Shown: positions 1 through 11,855 of the stretch, piece after piece
Layout of the letters: every line of letters starts with the position of its first letter
How positions within the stretch are numbered: position 1 is the first letter of the stretch
Assembly (NCBI RefSeq): GCF_037893015.1
Contig: NC_133666.1
Coordinates: 226,362,996-226,426,995 of the forward strand
DNA length: 64,000 nt
From: Macrotis lagotis
Lineage: Eukaryota > Chordata > Mammalia > Peramelemorphia > Peramelidae
Direction of reading: 5' to 3'
The notes under the pieces: generated by a model
Seen by the model: the letters and a program-made list of their open reading frames with translations, nothing else
What the model was told of the DNA's origin: nothing
Databases searched by the model: none
Made by a program: the position numbers and the translations under genes

Positions 1-59
1 TCTACAATTGCACATATATACAGAGGAAATGCAAATATTTAGGGAAAGAGGAAAAGACA

Positions 60-1130
60 ATTTGAGTCTCAAAATGACTGGTTAGAAGCATGTGTTTACA
101 TTGTAAACTGAAATAAGTGAGGTATTCTCTGAGCAAGATATAAGAAGGTAATATATTCCAGTCACGGGATACAGCCAGTGGAGAAGGAGATGGAATTTTA
201 TGTGTAGAGAACAAAGAAAAGACCAATGTGACTGGATCATATGGTGCTAGAAACAAATAATATGTAAACCTAGAAAGATACAGTGAGAACAGGATATTTG
301 GGGTTTTAAAAACAAAAAAAAATAAAGCTTATATTTGATTTTTAGAGACAATATTTTACCTGGAAGCAATAAGATATAGTGGTTTATTGAGTTGAGAGCA
401 TCACTGTTGGATCTCCACTTAAGGAACATAATTCCTACTATTGCATGAAATATGCACTGGAGTGGAAGATATTTAAGACAGGATACCAATCTATGTGTGC
501 TTACAAGTGTCCAGGTATGAAGGGAAAGGGGCTTAACTAAGGTTGCAACTGTGTTAGAGATATGTCAAAGTAGAAATGATAAGATTTCAAAATTGATTGG
601 ATATATAAGGTGAAGAAGAGTAAGAAGTCAAGCATAATATTTAGGTTAAGAACCTGGGAAACTGTAAAAATTGTGACCCATGACAGAACAGGGAAAGTTG
701 GAAATTGATGGTATTCTGAGGAAAGATAATGTGTCTAAGATACCCATTTGAAATACCTCAGGAAAAAGATTTGCATATTCAGAAAGATGATCATTTAACA
801 CATATTAATACACTCATGAAGAGAGAGTTTAGTAGAGGAAAAGAGAGGCAAGGATTGGATGACTCCCATCATTAGGGGGTAAGGATATGGATAAGAGTCA
901 GAAAAAGTAGACTGAGAAAGAGTTGTTGAACAGAAGAAATAGGAGAGATAATTCAGGAAGAGAAAGACAATCAGCAACATCAATTAAAAAGAATTCCAGA
1001 ATTTATATATTAAATAATAAAGAAGCATTAAGGTTCAGAAGATACAAAAAGATCCAAAAATTAAATTCTTAAAACTCCCATACTCAATTGAGTAATGAGA
1101 ATAATATCTAGATTCAGAGGGGTTGAGGAG
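60..1130 (+). repeat. Ancient long interspersed repeat, copy 1
   Basis: This diverged stretch shares a diagnostic order of phrases with 8960-10140 and 38300-39378. They are, in order: a segment about a tissue-like phrase CCAGTG...GACTGGATCATA, then TTTATATTTGATTTTTAGAGACAATATTTTACCTGGAAGCAATA-like sequence, then GTCCAGGTATGA, then GATTGGATATATAAGG. I recognise it as an old, >1 kb mammalian interspersed repeat but cannot give a reliable family name. No reading frame in it looks real. Bounds are approximate. Confidence 0.5.
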
Positions 1131-1199
1131 TGAATGGGAAGGAAGGAAATGAAGACATAGAAAATGTAGAAAGCTTTTTCTAGGAAGTTGACTAAGGAA

Positions 1200-1480
1200 A
1201 AAACATAGATATTAGTGGTCCAATTTCTGCTTGGCAAGAAAACTCCAGTGGAGTACCCCAGAGATCTGTTAACTGTTTGACATTTTTATTAATGAGTTAG
1301 AAAAAGGCATCAATAGCATGTTTATCAAATTTATAACTGAACACAAAGCTAGGTGGAATAGGTTATAGTTTTTATTTGAGAGTCAGGGTCCAAAATGACA
1401 GGTTAGAGCATTGGCCTAAAATTAAGTAAGATGAAATTCAATGAACATAAATTTAAAGTCTTTCAATTAACTTTTTAAAA
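1200..1480 (+). repeat. Old CR1/L3-like LINE fragment
   Basis: The stretch holds the phrases CATCAATAGCATGTTTATCAA, ACACAAAGCTAGGTGGAATAG and AAGATGAAATTCAAT. These resemble the conserved part of a CR1/L3-type LINE reverse-transcriptase region known from mammals and birds. The copy is strongly decayed and carries no open frame. Short pieces of what looks like the same family recur at 2640-2715 and 52190-52300. The assignment is from memory and is tentative. Confidence 0.35.
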
Positions 1481-1484
1481 AAAT

Positions 1485-2016
1485 TATAAATACTGAATTG
1501 ATAAAGCATGGTTACATAATATTTTAAAATTTTATTTTATTTTTAAGTTATGGAATAAAATAAGCATTTTCATAAGATAGTACAACTATCCTTTTCACAT
1601 TAAGTCTGAGACATTCCCATGATCAGGAAAATTCATGTAAAACATTTTATCCTTCCATCCTAACAGAGAAGTCTGAATTTTTTCTTTTTCTTTTATGGAA
1701 TCTATATAATATTTTTCCTTAAAATTTGAATGAAGTTTCCCCGGGTATATCAAAATCACAATGGTGAAAGTCATGATCTGAAAGGGATAACTGTTAAATA
1801 AGAAAGATGATTTCAAATGAAACTGCAAATTTACTATGTACAACTTGATATTCCTTTTAAATATACAACAAAATTCTTGCATAAATTTCTTTTTTTCCTA
1901 TTTTTTTCTTCTCTCCTTCCCCAGAGATGGCCATCATTAGACATATGCACATGTATGTATGGATGTGTATATGTAACATTATTTTATACATACTTATATT
2001 TATCAAATCTTTCTCT
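1485..2016. other. AT-rich stretch, nothing recognised
   Basis: AT-rich sequence between two repeats. Short frames on both strands have no recognisable protein content and I see no repeat family. Confidence 0.5.
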
Positions 2017-2170
2017 GGGGGGCAGCTAGGTGGCACAGTGATTAGAGCACTAGCTCTGGAGTCAGGAGTTCATGAGCTCAAATCCAGCCTCAGACATTTG
2101 CTAATTACCTAGTTGTATGGCCTTGGGCAATCCACTTAAACCCATTGCCTTACAAAGACCTAAAAAAAAA
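2017..2170 (+). repeat. WSINE1-type tRNA-derived SINE
   Basis: The copy runs from GGGGGGCAGCTAGGTGGCAC through the A-box-like and B-box-like (GAGCTCAAATCCAG) parts to CCATTGCCTTACAAAGACC and an A-rich end. It is the same family as the copies at 5178, 6658, 53757 and 55431. Confidence 0.85.
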
Positions 2171-2269
2171 TCTTCCTTTGGATTCAGATAGTATTTTTCT
2201 TCATATGTCCTTTATGGTTAATTTGGATATTTATCATAGTCAAAATAACTTTTTTTATTCAAAAGCATT

Positions 2270-2425
2270 CTTGTCTTTTGTTTTCTTTGAGGGATAATGA
2301 GGTAAAGTGACTTGCCCAAGTCACACACACACACACACACACACAACTAGTAAGAATATAGTACCTAAGACCAGATTTGAATACAGGTCCTCCTGACTCC
2401 AGGGATAGTATCCACTGTTTCACCT
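2270..2425 (-). repeat. Antisense SINE with an expanded (CA)n inside
   Basis: The antisense SINE order is visible: AAAGTGACTTGCCCAAGTCACACA, then a pure CA run at about 2324-2344, then AACTAGTAAG, CCAGATTTGAATACAGGTCC and TCCTGACTCCAGG. The CA run sits exactly where the family has its TCACACAGCTAG segment, so the microsatellite grew out of the SINE. Confidence 0.75.
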
Positions 2426-2429
2426 GTTT

Positions 2430-2590
2430 TCAACATTATTCTTAAAACAATATTACTGGTACTGTATACAGTGTTCTCTTGGTTCTGCTCATTTCACTCT
2501 TCAATATCTCATTCATGTCTTCAATGTTTTTCTAAGTTCACTGAGGTCATCTTTGCTTATAGTAAAGTAATTTTCTATCAAAGTATTTTT
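2430..2590 (-). mobile_element. L1 3' UTR fragment, antisense
   Basis: It contains ACAGTGTTCTCTTGGTTCTG followed by CTCATTTCACTCTTCAATAT, the antisense of the conserved marsupial L1 3' region. The same motifs recur at 11180-11220. From 2600 to 2865 the sequence departs from L1; 2640-2715 may be a CR1-like scrap. Confidence 0.6.
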
Positions 2591-2864
2591 ATGAAAAATG
2601 AGGATTTCAGTGGAATGAAAATTTAATACAAGTTATTTGTGAAATGGTACCAAAGGATGCAATATTTCTGTATCAGGAGTATCATGTTCAGTTCTGGTTA
2701 ACATAATTTTATTTTTTATGAGAAATTGCAATTAAGGGAAAAGAAAGAAAACCATGAAATAAGAAAGAAAAATATGAGATTTTAAAAAGTGAATGTAGTA
2801 TTAATTCAGATTCTGTAGGGCTTTGTGTTTTGTTTGTTTTGTTTTTTCTTCCTCCGAATAGGGA

Positions 2865-3935
2865 TTGCATGCCCATAGCAGAACTGCTGAGAGGAGCTAC
2901 ATCCATCAAGGTTGACCAACTTACAATACTATTGTTAATGTGTATAGTTTTGTCAAGATTTTGCTTCCTTCATTCAGCATCAGTTTCTGTAATTCATTCC
3001 ATGCTTTTGTAGAGTCTGACCATTCCTATAGAACAATACTACTCTGTAATATTTATTTAACATTACTTATTCAGGCATTCCTCAATTGATTGGCATCCCC
3101 CTTATTTTCTAATTATTTGCCACTACAAAAAAGCTGCTGTGAATATTAGGGAATATGTGGGATTTTTCCCATTTTTATGATTTCTTCTGAATAGGCCTAG
3201 TATTGGTATTACTGAGTAAAAGTGTATGAACAGTTTTATTATTCTTTGGGAATAGTTCCATATCACTCTCCAGAATGGTTGGATTGATCACAACTCCACC
3301 AACAATACATTAATGTCCCAATCCTTTCAAACCCTCTTCAAAATTGATCATTTTCCCTTTTTTATCATCTTAGTCATTCTGATAGGTGTGAGGTGGATCT
3401 TCATAGTTATTTTAACTTGCATTTCTATAATCAACAATGATTTGGAGCATTTTTTCATAATGATTTTATATATAGTTTAAATTTCTTCATTTTAAAACTG
3501 ACTGTTCTTATCCTTTGACCATTTAACAATTGGGGAATGACTTGCTACCCTATAAATTTATTACAGTTCCCTATATACCTTAGAAATGAATCCTTTACCA
3601 GAATCCTAGCTGTGGAAATTGTTTCACAACTTTCTTCTTCCTTCTAATAGTGACAGCACTGAATTTATTAGTGCAAAATTTTTAATATATTAAAAATCAT
3701 CCATGTTCCAATTTATAATGCCCTCTATTTCTTGCTTGGTCAGAAGTTTCTTCCCTTTCCATAGATTTGACAAAATATTTCTTAATCTTTTAATTGGTCT
3801 TTTGTATTATCCTTTATGTCTAAATCCTGTACCCATTTTTACCTTATTTTGGTATAGGGTATGAGATATGGATCTATGCCTAGTTTTTCCCTTAGTGTTT
3901 TCCATCTGAATCATAATTTTAAAGACACTGGTTAA
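2865..3935 (-). mobile_element. L1 3' UTR and ORF2 C-terminal fragment, antisense
   Basis: Read on the minus strand this is the end of L1 ORF2 and the start of its 3' UTR. On the plus strand the order is CTGCTGAGAGGAGC, TTGATTGGCATCCCC, CTCTCCAGAATGGTTGGAT, TAATGTCCCAATCC, and a final part with CCTGTACCCATTTTTACC and GGTATAGGGTATGAGATA. The same blocks occur in the antisense L1 at 11280-13960. Frames are destroyed by stops and indels, so it is a dead 5'-truncated copy. Confidence 0.8.
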
Positions 3936-4012
3936 TTGGAAAGCCTTCAGAAGTGGTCACACATTTGAGGATTGGTTAAAATAATTACCTGTATTTAACC
4001 TGATGAACTGTT

Positions 4013-4071
<59 letters not shown>

Positions 4072-5162
4072 CTGAGGAATGGGGAGGAGGATATCTTTCC
4101 ATAATAGTCTAAAATATGTTCCTGAGAAAATGGAATTAAATCTGTTCTTTATGATTTCTGAAATTGGAAGTTGGGGAAATATGTGGAAATTGCAGAGTCA
4201 CAGTAAAGCTTGACATCAAGAAAAACTTCATAAGTATTAGAGCTGCTTAAAAATAGAAAGGACTGATTCTGAAGGTGATGGGGGAGGTAAAGTTGTGTGC
4301 TCAGACTCTAACTTCTCTAACCACAAATCTATAATAGCTTTAGCACTTTACCTTGAAAAGGGAAGCTTATTTTGTAGATGATATCAGAATGTTGCAGGTT
4401 AAGTGTTATTGTGAAATAGTATTAATTTTCTGTATTCGCTATATTTCTTTGGGCTAGGTAAATCTGAGATCCATGCTATGCTCAAACTCTTTTTTAAATA
4501 TATTAATTAAACTGTAAAAAAATCATGTTTAAAAATAAGAAATATTACAGAACTGACTCTACTTAAATCAATCAATGATTATTTTACTCCAATGATTATT
4601 TGGACCAGTATGCTGTTTGGAGCTTCTGAGATTGAAAACTGAAGCAGGTGATCACTTTCATTTTTCTCTTTTCTCTGTAAAAGTAAGGGTACCCTTCCCT
4701 TAAACCAGGTGTTTCCCTATAAGTTTGGGAGATGATGACATTTGGGTCTTTTTTTTGCCTTTCTTTTTTCCTTATTTCCCAAAGTAGAAAATATAATAAA
4801 GTTGTTGATCAACCAAATTACTAAATTGTATAGCTATTTGTTTGAATGCAAAATGCTTCATTGAATTGATATGGATTATCAAAAAGGACCTTGCTCCAGA
4901 GGGAAGAAAGAATTATAACTCATGCTATCTGCTAGAGAGATTTCTGACAAGTGTGTCTGTAGAAGGAGGGGGAAGGTTATTGATTCATTGAGTAATTTCC
5001 CTATGGGGATAGAATATATACTCATTAAAGTTTCTCTAATGCATCAAAAGGAATAAGGAAGAATACAGGAAGCTAGTTAGGTGATTTAGGCATTGCCATT
5101 ACTACCTGGCCTAGTTTGAAAGCAAAACACTCCACAAAAGGGAGGGAGCCAAGGAAATAAGT
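3936..5162. other. Unassigned sequence with a (TG)n microsatellite
   Basis: A pure TG run of about 27 units occupies 4017-4070. The remainder is AT-rich with no frame, repeat family or exon signal that I can support. Confidence 0.6.
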
Positions 5163-5177
5163 AGAAAAGTCATAGTC

Positions 5178-5343
5178 TGGGGTGACTAGGTGGTGCAGTG
5201 GATAAAGCACCGGCCCTGGAGTCTGGAGTACCTGGGTTCAAATTCGGTCTCAGACACTTAATAATTACCTAGCTGTATGGCCTTGGGCAAGCCACTTAAC
5301 CCCATTTGCCTTGCAAAAACCTTTAGAAACAAACAAACAAAAA
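5178..5343 (+). repeat. WSINE1-type SINE with 15-bp target duplication
   Basis: The copy starts TGGGGTGACTAGGTGGTGCA and ends in an A-rich tail. The flanks AGAAAAGTCATAGTC (5163-5177) and AGAAAAGTTATAGTC (5344-5358) form a target-site duplication with one mismatch, which fixes the borders. Confidence 0.92.
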
Positions 5344-5639
5344 AGAAAAGTTATAGTCCTAGCAGAAATTGCCCAGTCTACAAAATGTGGAAAGGGAGAA
5401 ACTATTTACAACTCTGCCATCTACTCATCAGCCCAGTTGCAAGAAAACACATCTATTGTATTGATCTGTAGCTAAATGTAGTTATTATTCAAATGATATT
5501 TAAATGTTCCATGGTATCTCATTTTTATAAAGTAATTAAATGTATATAGCTTAAAGAAATAATATTCTCTCAATGTAAAGTTGTCTACTAATAAAATTTT
5601 TAACCTTTGTACTTCTGGTAGCATTATGACATTCTTGGA

Positions 5640-5840
5640 TCCATCCCAATCTAGCATCAAACACTTAATAGTTGTATGATGTTGGACAAATGATTAACCA
5701 TGTTTCCTCAGTTCCCTCACCTTTAAAATGAATTATAGAATGAAATGACAAACTACTCATACCTTTGTCAAGAAAATACCAAATGAGGTTATAAAAATGT
5801 CAGACAAAATTAAACTGACTGGGCAACAGTAATAACATCA
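5640..5840 (+). repeat. Decayed MAR1-like SINE
   Basis: The order CATCAAACACTTAATAG, TTCCTCAGTTCCCTCACC, AAATGACAAACTACTC and AAATACCAAATGAGGT matches the sense body of a common marsupial SINE. That body ends with an AACCCCAAATGGGGTCA-type segment. A better preserved antisense copy lies at 20255-20475. Confidence 0.6.
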
Positions 5841-6645
5841 TGTGCTCCCACCTAACTTTCTGTCCTGATTAAACATGAATGAGGTCAATAGATGTTTTGA
5901 AGAATTTATTTATTGACTATCTTATTTGGAATTCTGTTAAGACTTTAACTGGAAGGAAATCCTAGAACTTCATTATATAGATCTAATAATAATTCTCATA
6001 TTAAAGTTATCTACTGTCATTTGATCCTTAAAGACCCAAGTAAAATCTACTATATAAATAGTTTCAGCCAAAAATATAAATTATATGTATAAAGTCAAAA
6101 TTGCTGCTTTGAACAACAAAATAATTACTTTAAATATTTTAATGTAAAACTTTGCCAATAAAAAACAATCACACAGAACAGAGTAATATAGTTTAGAACA
6201 AAGAAGAAATTAAAAGATTATCTAATGCTACTTGTTTATTTTATAGATAAAGAAATTGAGACGCAAAGAGGTAATAGAATTTCCCAAATTCTCATATTAA
6301 TAAGTAGAGAAATTGAATTTGAGATATTTTTAGAGCTATGTTAGATTTTTGACAGCAATAGGAAAATAATTAAGAACCCACCAGACTCTGACTGTGATAT
6401 ATCACAACCATCATGTATACTGCCCATGATGTCAAAATTAAGTAGCAAGTCTATGAGTGGTTCATCTTTCTGTAATTTAAAACACTCCAGAAAGTTTTAT
6501 TTGCAACTGAAAATTAGTTAGAAATGAAAAATTAAAAACTTGACATTTTTATTCAAGCAAATGTACAAACAGAAAAATTAGACAAGGATGTTAGGGTTTT
6601 ATAATATTATGCCCATGAATTGACCTCATGCCTAGTGTTGGTTTT
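5841..6645. other. AT-rich stretch with one MIR-like scrap
   Basis: 6235-6345 reads TTTATAGATAAAGAAATTGAG...AGGTAATAGAATTTCCCAAA, an antisense MIR core. Nothing else here is recognisable. Confidence 0.45.
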
Positions 6646-6657
6646 AAATTCTCATGA

Positions 6658-6808
6658 CAGGGGCGGCTAGGTGGTGCAGTGGATAGAGCACTGGCCCTGG
6701 AGTCAGGAGTACCTGAGTTCAAATCCGGCCTCAGACACTTAATAATTACCTAGTTGAGTGGCCTTAGGCAATCCACTTAACACCATTGTCTTGCAAAAAG
6801 CTAAAAAA
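6658..6808 (+). repeat. WSINE1-type SINE with 12-bp target duplication
   Basis: Well preserved copy beginning CAGGGGCGGCTAGGTGGTGC. The perfect flanking repeats AAATTCTCATGA (6646-6657 and 6809-6820) define the insertion. Confidence 0.95.
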
Positions 6809-6820
6809 AAATTCTCATGA

Positions 6821-8959
6821 TATCAGTCTGGGATTCAATTTATACTCTGCAGTAGCTAGTACAACCTGAGATACTCTGACAGTGAAAACAAAGAAAGTTG
6901 GGGAGTGGTCTCTCCTGTGACATGCATTTGCCAAATTTCATTACCTTCTGAGGAGACTCTCTTTTTTTGGGTAAAGATCAGTGTACTTTCTTTAAAGCAA
7001 TCAATACCTGGATATTGGACCAACTTATGTAGCAGTATGTGCTAGAACCAGATATATGGGGGGGTTTGAGCAATTAAAAGGTAGTATCAGATGCAGCCCT
7101 GATGACTAGCTATTCACAATGAGTATAATGGCAGCATTTTTCTTGTAGTAACAGAGAAGTTGTTGCATTTTACTATTGTAGAGTCCCCAGGGAACTATTT
7201 AAGAATGGAGATAACCAAGAAAAGTTTAATTAACTAAACATTGACTTTGTTCTTCAATGTGATCAAACTTAGGCAGAACTGTCTAGGAATATAGATTGTT
7301 TCTCTACCTTGATCATTTCCAGATCCATAAATCCTATAGAACCTGATTCCAAAATTACTCCAGAGGGGAAGGAGGATGAGTTTATTAGTTTTTTTTGTAA
7401 CTTTACTATTCATTCAGTCCTGAATAAATATTTTACTACTTCAAAATCTTTCTTTTGCCTGGATCTGTTAATATGGTAGGTGACTTTATATTGTAAATTT
7501 TCAGTTAGGTACTGTCAAAATGAGCTTAATGGGCTGAATTACTATTAGAAGTCCACATGACCTGAACTGAGGACTAAGAGGGTCCAGGACAGGTGTGACA
7601 TGTGTAGCTCATTAAAGTGTAGGTCAATTAAAACTGAATTATGGCCTGACTTTGACATGACTGAACAGAAAACATGTTTTATATCATTTATTGTTATAAT
7701 TAGGGCTAGTATTGTTAATCTGAAAATAACTTGGGGTTCTCTTTTCAAACTAAATTAGGAAAGTTAGAGAATGTGTGTGGAAATCTCCCAGTATGGGTAA
7801 CTTGCTCCACTAGATCTGTGTTTTAATGGATGCTTACTAGAGAACACATGTTTTGTCAGAGATGAGATTTGATCCCAAGAATTACCTTTATTCCAAATTT
7901 CCTCTTCATAAATCATACCAGAGAAATGTCATTCTTTAATTATTTTAATCTCAAAATTAAGAGTTAGGATTATATACAACAAACAATGTGGTTATGAATA
8001 TGTATGCCCATGAAGATATGTTTATGTCTATAAAGGACTCTAGGAAGTTATTCTTGATAGTCCACTTACAAAATAGCAAATGAGATGCATTTAACAAATG
8101 ACTCTTAATATAGCCTAGTTTCTGATTGTTCTGAAACTTACTTTCTATATGATTCTAAGGGAAAAGGTAACTTCCCTAAGGCATAGTTTTTCTCATCTAT
8201 AAAAATAGGGGTCTTAATAGTTGTAGTATCTAACTGACTGGATAGTTGAAAGTATTTATGTTATAGACCTTAACATATCATACAATTTGAATAATTATTT
8301 TAATATACAGAACAAGGCATAGAACACTGAATGCTACCAGAATTAGGTTTGACTTCTGAACTAGGCTTTTATCTCTGAATTTTCTTTCCTATAGAAGAAT
8401 CATAGCAGATGGCAAATCTAAAATATTAAATATAATAAATTGGAATAACTGAGACCAGAAGATTGATGATTTGTAGCTAGAATAAACGTTAGAGTTATCT
8501 ATTCAATTCCTTAATTTTAAAAATAGGCAAAGAAAAGGAGACACAAAGAGTTTTAGTGACTTGCCAGTATTTTAAACTAGGCAAAACACCATTTATTGAT
8601 CTCACAAGCATATCTTGCCTCCTCCCCACAAGAGGCAAGAGATTTGGATGAAAATGTGAAAACCAAAGGAATTTAGAGACTATTTTAAAAACAATTTTTG
8701 TCAATTTCTCAGAACCACATAACTATTAGGTAATTGAGCCATATCTGAACTTAAGGCTTCCTGATTCTAAGTTCAGTTCTGTATCTACTGAACAAATTAT
8801 CTGCCTAAACTCTAGTTCCAGAATCTCATTCTGCATATTTCCATGCTTTTAAGAATATGCTATGTTTTCTATCAAGAAAAAATGAAGACAATAAAATGTC
8901 ACACTCTCAGAAGTACAGAACAATATTTTATCAGAATATCTAGAATCAGAAAAAGTCAA
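6821..8959. other. Mostly unassigned, with MIR remnants
   Basis: 8130-8260 (sense, with TAACTTCCCTAAGGCATAG then TCTCATCTATAAAAATAGG) and 8505-8810 (antisense, with AGTGACTTGCCAGTA and CTTCCTGATTCTAAGTTCAG) read as decayed MIR copies. The rest holds no frame or element I can support. Confidence 0.5.
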
Positions 8960-9084
8960 GACATATCCACAAAGATTTATTAAATCTCAATTGTGTACCA
9001 GGTACTATTAAACATTGCTGAAGCAAAGGAAAACAAAAGGAAAGTACTTCTGAGGATCCCATAAGCTTAGGGAATGAGGGGACA

Positions 9085-9129
<45 letters not shown>

Positions 9130-10145
9130 AAATAGAGACAATCAAAAGAAAAGAGGCACTACCATTTATGGGGTTTAGGAGAAACTTCTGGCACAAAGTG
9201 AACTTTTAGCTGCCAGTTGAAGGAATCTAGATAATCTAGGAGTTGTTGATGACAAGGAAGAAAATTCCAGTTATGGAGAAGAGCCAATGCAAATGTCCAG
9301 AAAGAGGAAATAGAAAGACTTGCTTGAGGAACAAGAAGATCAGTATCACTGACATGCAGAGAATATAATTAGGAGTATGGTACAAGAAGATGGGAAGGAT
9401 GGGGGGAAGCCAGTTTATGAAGTCTTTGAATGCCAAATAAAACATTTAATATTTGGTCATGGAAGTGATAGCAATCTACTGAAATTAATTCAGTAAGGGA
9501 CAGACATGGTCCAATCTGTGCATTTCTAAAATCACAATGGCAAGAAACTGGAAGAAAAAACCAAACACGAAGAGATTTGTGGAAGACACACTATCAAGTC
9601 TGTGTAGTGTTCCAGGTTTGAGATGAAGACCTGTATCAGCATGATTGCTGTGTCAGAGGAAATAAGGGTTAAGTGTGAGAAATTTTATAAATGTAAAACT
9701 TGATGAGACATGAAATCAAATGTAGAGAGATGGGGGGAGAGAAAGAATATGGAGTAGAGGATGATACTTAGGTCATAAGCTGGGTTCACTTGGAAGATGA
9801 TACTACCCATGCTGAAATGAGAGAAAGAAAGCACAAAGAAGGGACTTGGAAGAAAAAATAGTGTGTTTAGTTCTGGACTTGTTGGATTTATGGATACCTA
9901 GTGGAAATGTAGTTCAATATGTTCAATAGGCATTTGGTGATTAGAAAATAGGGGTTAGAGTGAGATAAGTAGATATGAGAAATATTACCATAAACACAAT
10001 AAGTGAATTCAAAGGGACAGATAAGAACATCAAATAAAATAGTATAGAGAATGAAGAGAACAAAGATGAGGACAATGCTTTTGGGATGCTCATTACAAGA
10101 AAAAGGTCCACCAAGATGAATCCACCTTAAACTGGGAATCAGCAT
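8960..10145 (+). repeat. Ancient long interspersed repeat, copy 2
   Basis: This is the most readable copy of the family also seen at 60-1130 and 38300-39378. It opens with AGATTTATTAAATCTCAATTGTGTACCAGGTAC. Later come GAAAATTCCAGTTATGGAGA, CAATGCAAATGTCCAGAAAG, GTGATAGCAATCTACTGAAAT, GTGTTCCAGGTTTGAGATGA and TTAGTTCTGGACTTGTTGGA. A (TA)20 run has grown at 9087-9126. No protein-coding content is apparent. Confidence 0.6.
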
Positions 10146-10642
10146 TTCATAGTAAAGAATGAAAAAGAAGTATGCTTATCATTAAAAAAGATGCAAGCTT
10201 ATCATATTTCATATCTAAAAATATAAAGTTAAAATTTCAAATATGTTATTTCTTAGACTAAATTGTATTTACCCTTTTAATATGTTTTCAATAAAACTAT
10301 AGATATAGAAGATATAAAGATATAGAAGAGATAAAGATAGATAGAGATAGAGATAGAGATAATTAAAACATAGAATGACCTTATGGTTCATTTTGACTAT
10401 CCTAGAATAATCATAAAATACAGTTATTTAAAAAAATAAAGGATTTCACAAATAGCCTCAAAATCATTTCTTAGTTATTTGTTATTCAAATTATTCACAT
10501 TTTAAAGTCTCTGAAAAAAATTAAGAGATTGACCACCAAAAAAAGACTTAAGGTTGGACAAGATTAGAAACATGTTAAGTAGGAAATGATTTGGGGTGAA
10601 TTCTGTTTAGCAAGAAGTTAATTTCTTGGTAAACAGTTTCAT
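10146..10642. other. AT-rich spacer with GATA-type simple repeat
   Basis: 10301-10362 is an imperfect GATA/AGATA simple repeat. The rest is unassigned AT-rich DNA. Confidence 0.6.
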
Positions 10643-10652
10643 CTTATGCAAA

Positions 10653-10793
10653 TTTTTGTTTAGGTTTTTGCAAGGCAATTGGGTTGCCCAAGGCCACATA
10701 CTAGGTAATTATTAAGTGTCTGAGACCAGATTTGAACCCAGGTACTCTTGACTCCAGGCCAGTGCTTTATCCACTGCGCCACCTAGCTGCCCA
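10653..10793 (-). repeat. WSINE1-type SINE, antisense, with target duplication
   Basis: Antisense copy ending CCACTGCGCCACCTAGCTGCC. The flanks CTTATGCAAA at 10643-10652 and 10794-10803 are identical 10-bp target-site duplications. Confidence 0.93.
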
Positions 10794-11383
10794 CTTATGC
10801 AAACTTTTAAAAATATTTAATTTTTTTATTTTTCGAATTACAGTCATCAGTAGTCATCTAAAATCATTTTTGCAAAGTTTTGAATTTCACATTTTTCTCC
10901 CTTCCTCCCTTGCTAAACATAGTTTCATACTAATCATGTTGTGAAATTAGAATCGAATAAAAAAATGGAAAAAATTAGAAAGTAAAAAAAATCATAATAC
11001 ATAAGACAACTTTTAAAATTTGAAGATACTAAGTTTGGATCTGCATTTAAACTTCATAGTGCCTTCTGTGAATATGGATTTTTTTACAATCACACTTTTC
11101 TTAGAATTGTCTTTGATTATTGCATTTTTTGGAATGAACAAATCATTCATAGTGGTCATCACCCAATGTTGGCATTTTTGGGTACAAAGCTCTAGTTCTG
11201 CTCACTTCACTCAGTCATCAGTCCATACAAGACTTTCCAGGCTATCTCTAATAATCCCATCCCTCATAATTTTCTATAGATTTATTGACTTCCATCACAA
11301 TCATGTACCACAATTTCTGCAGTCATTCACCAATTGATGGGCATCCCCTCAATTTCTAATTCTTTGTCCCAACAAAAAAGAGT

Positions 11384-11764
11384 TTACTCTAAATATTTTT
11401 GTACATATGAGTTGTTTTTACCCTTTTGTGTGATCTCTTTGGGATACAGACCTAGTAGTGTTATTGCTAGATCAAAGGGTATGTACAGTTTTACTGTCCT
11501 TTGGGCATAATTCCAAATTGCTCTCCAGAAACTTTGGATCAATTCACAACTCCAGAAACAATGCATCAATGTTCCAATTTTCACACATTCCTTCCAACAT
11601 TGATTATTTTCCTTTTTAATCATATTGGCTAATGTGATACATGATACCTCAGTTTTGTCAATTTGTATTTCACTAATCAATAATGATTCAGAGTAATTTT
11701 TCATATGACTATACATAACTTTAATTTCTTCATATGAGAATTGCCTTTCCATATCTTTAACCAT
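11384..11764 (-). pseudogene. L1 ORF2 C-terminal frame remnant
   Basis: This 126-codon open stretch is the longest surviving piece of the antisense L1 ORF2. It includes the ORF2 C-terminal pattern with MKNYSESLL, ITLANMIKK, CWSCELIQSFWRAIWNYAQR-like content and a C-terminal LLGLYPKEI. In live L1s this part follows the reverse transcriptase and contains the cysteine-rich region. Here it is detached from the rest of ORF2 by the insertion at 11856 and lacks a natural start. No function is expected. Confidence 0.8.
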
Positions 11765-11855
11765 TTATCAATGGGGGAATGACTTTTTTTTATTAATTTG
11801 AATTAGTTCTCTAAATATTTTAGAAATTAGTCCTTTATCAGAACCACTAATTGTA

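Noticed and set aside
2017..2170. tRNA genes at the SINE heads
   Set aside because: The A- and B-box-like words belong to a SINE family repeated across the window; no copy folds into a complete tRNA with an anticodon arm that I can support.
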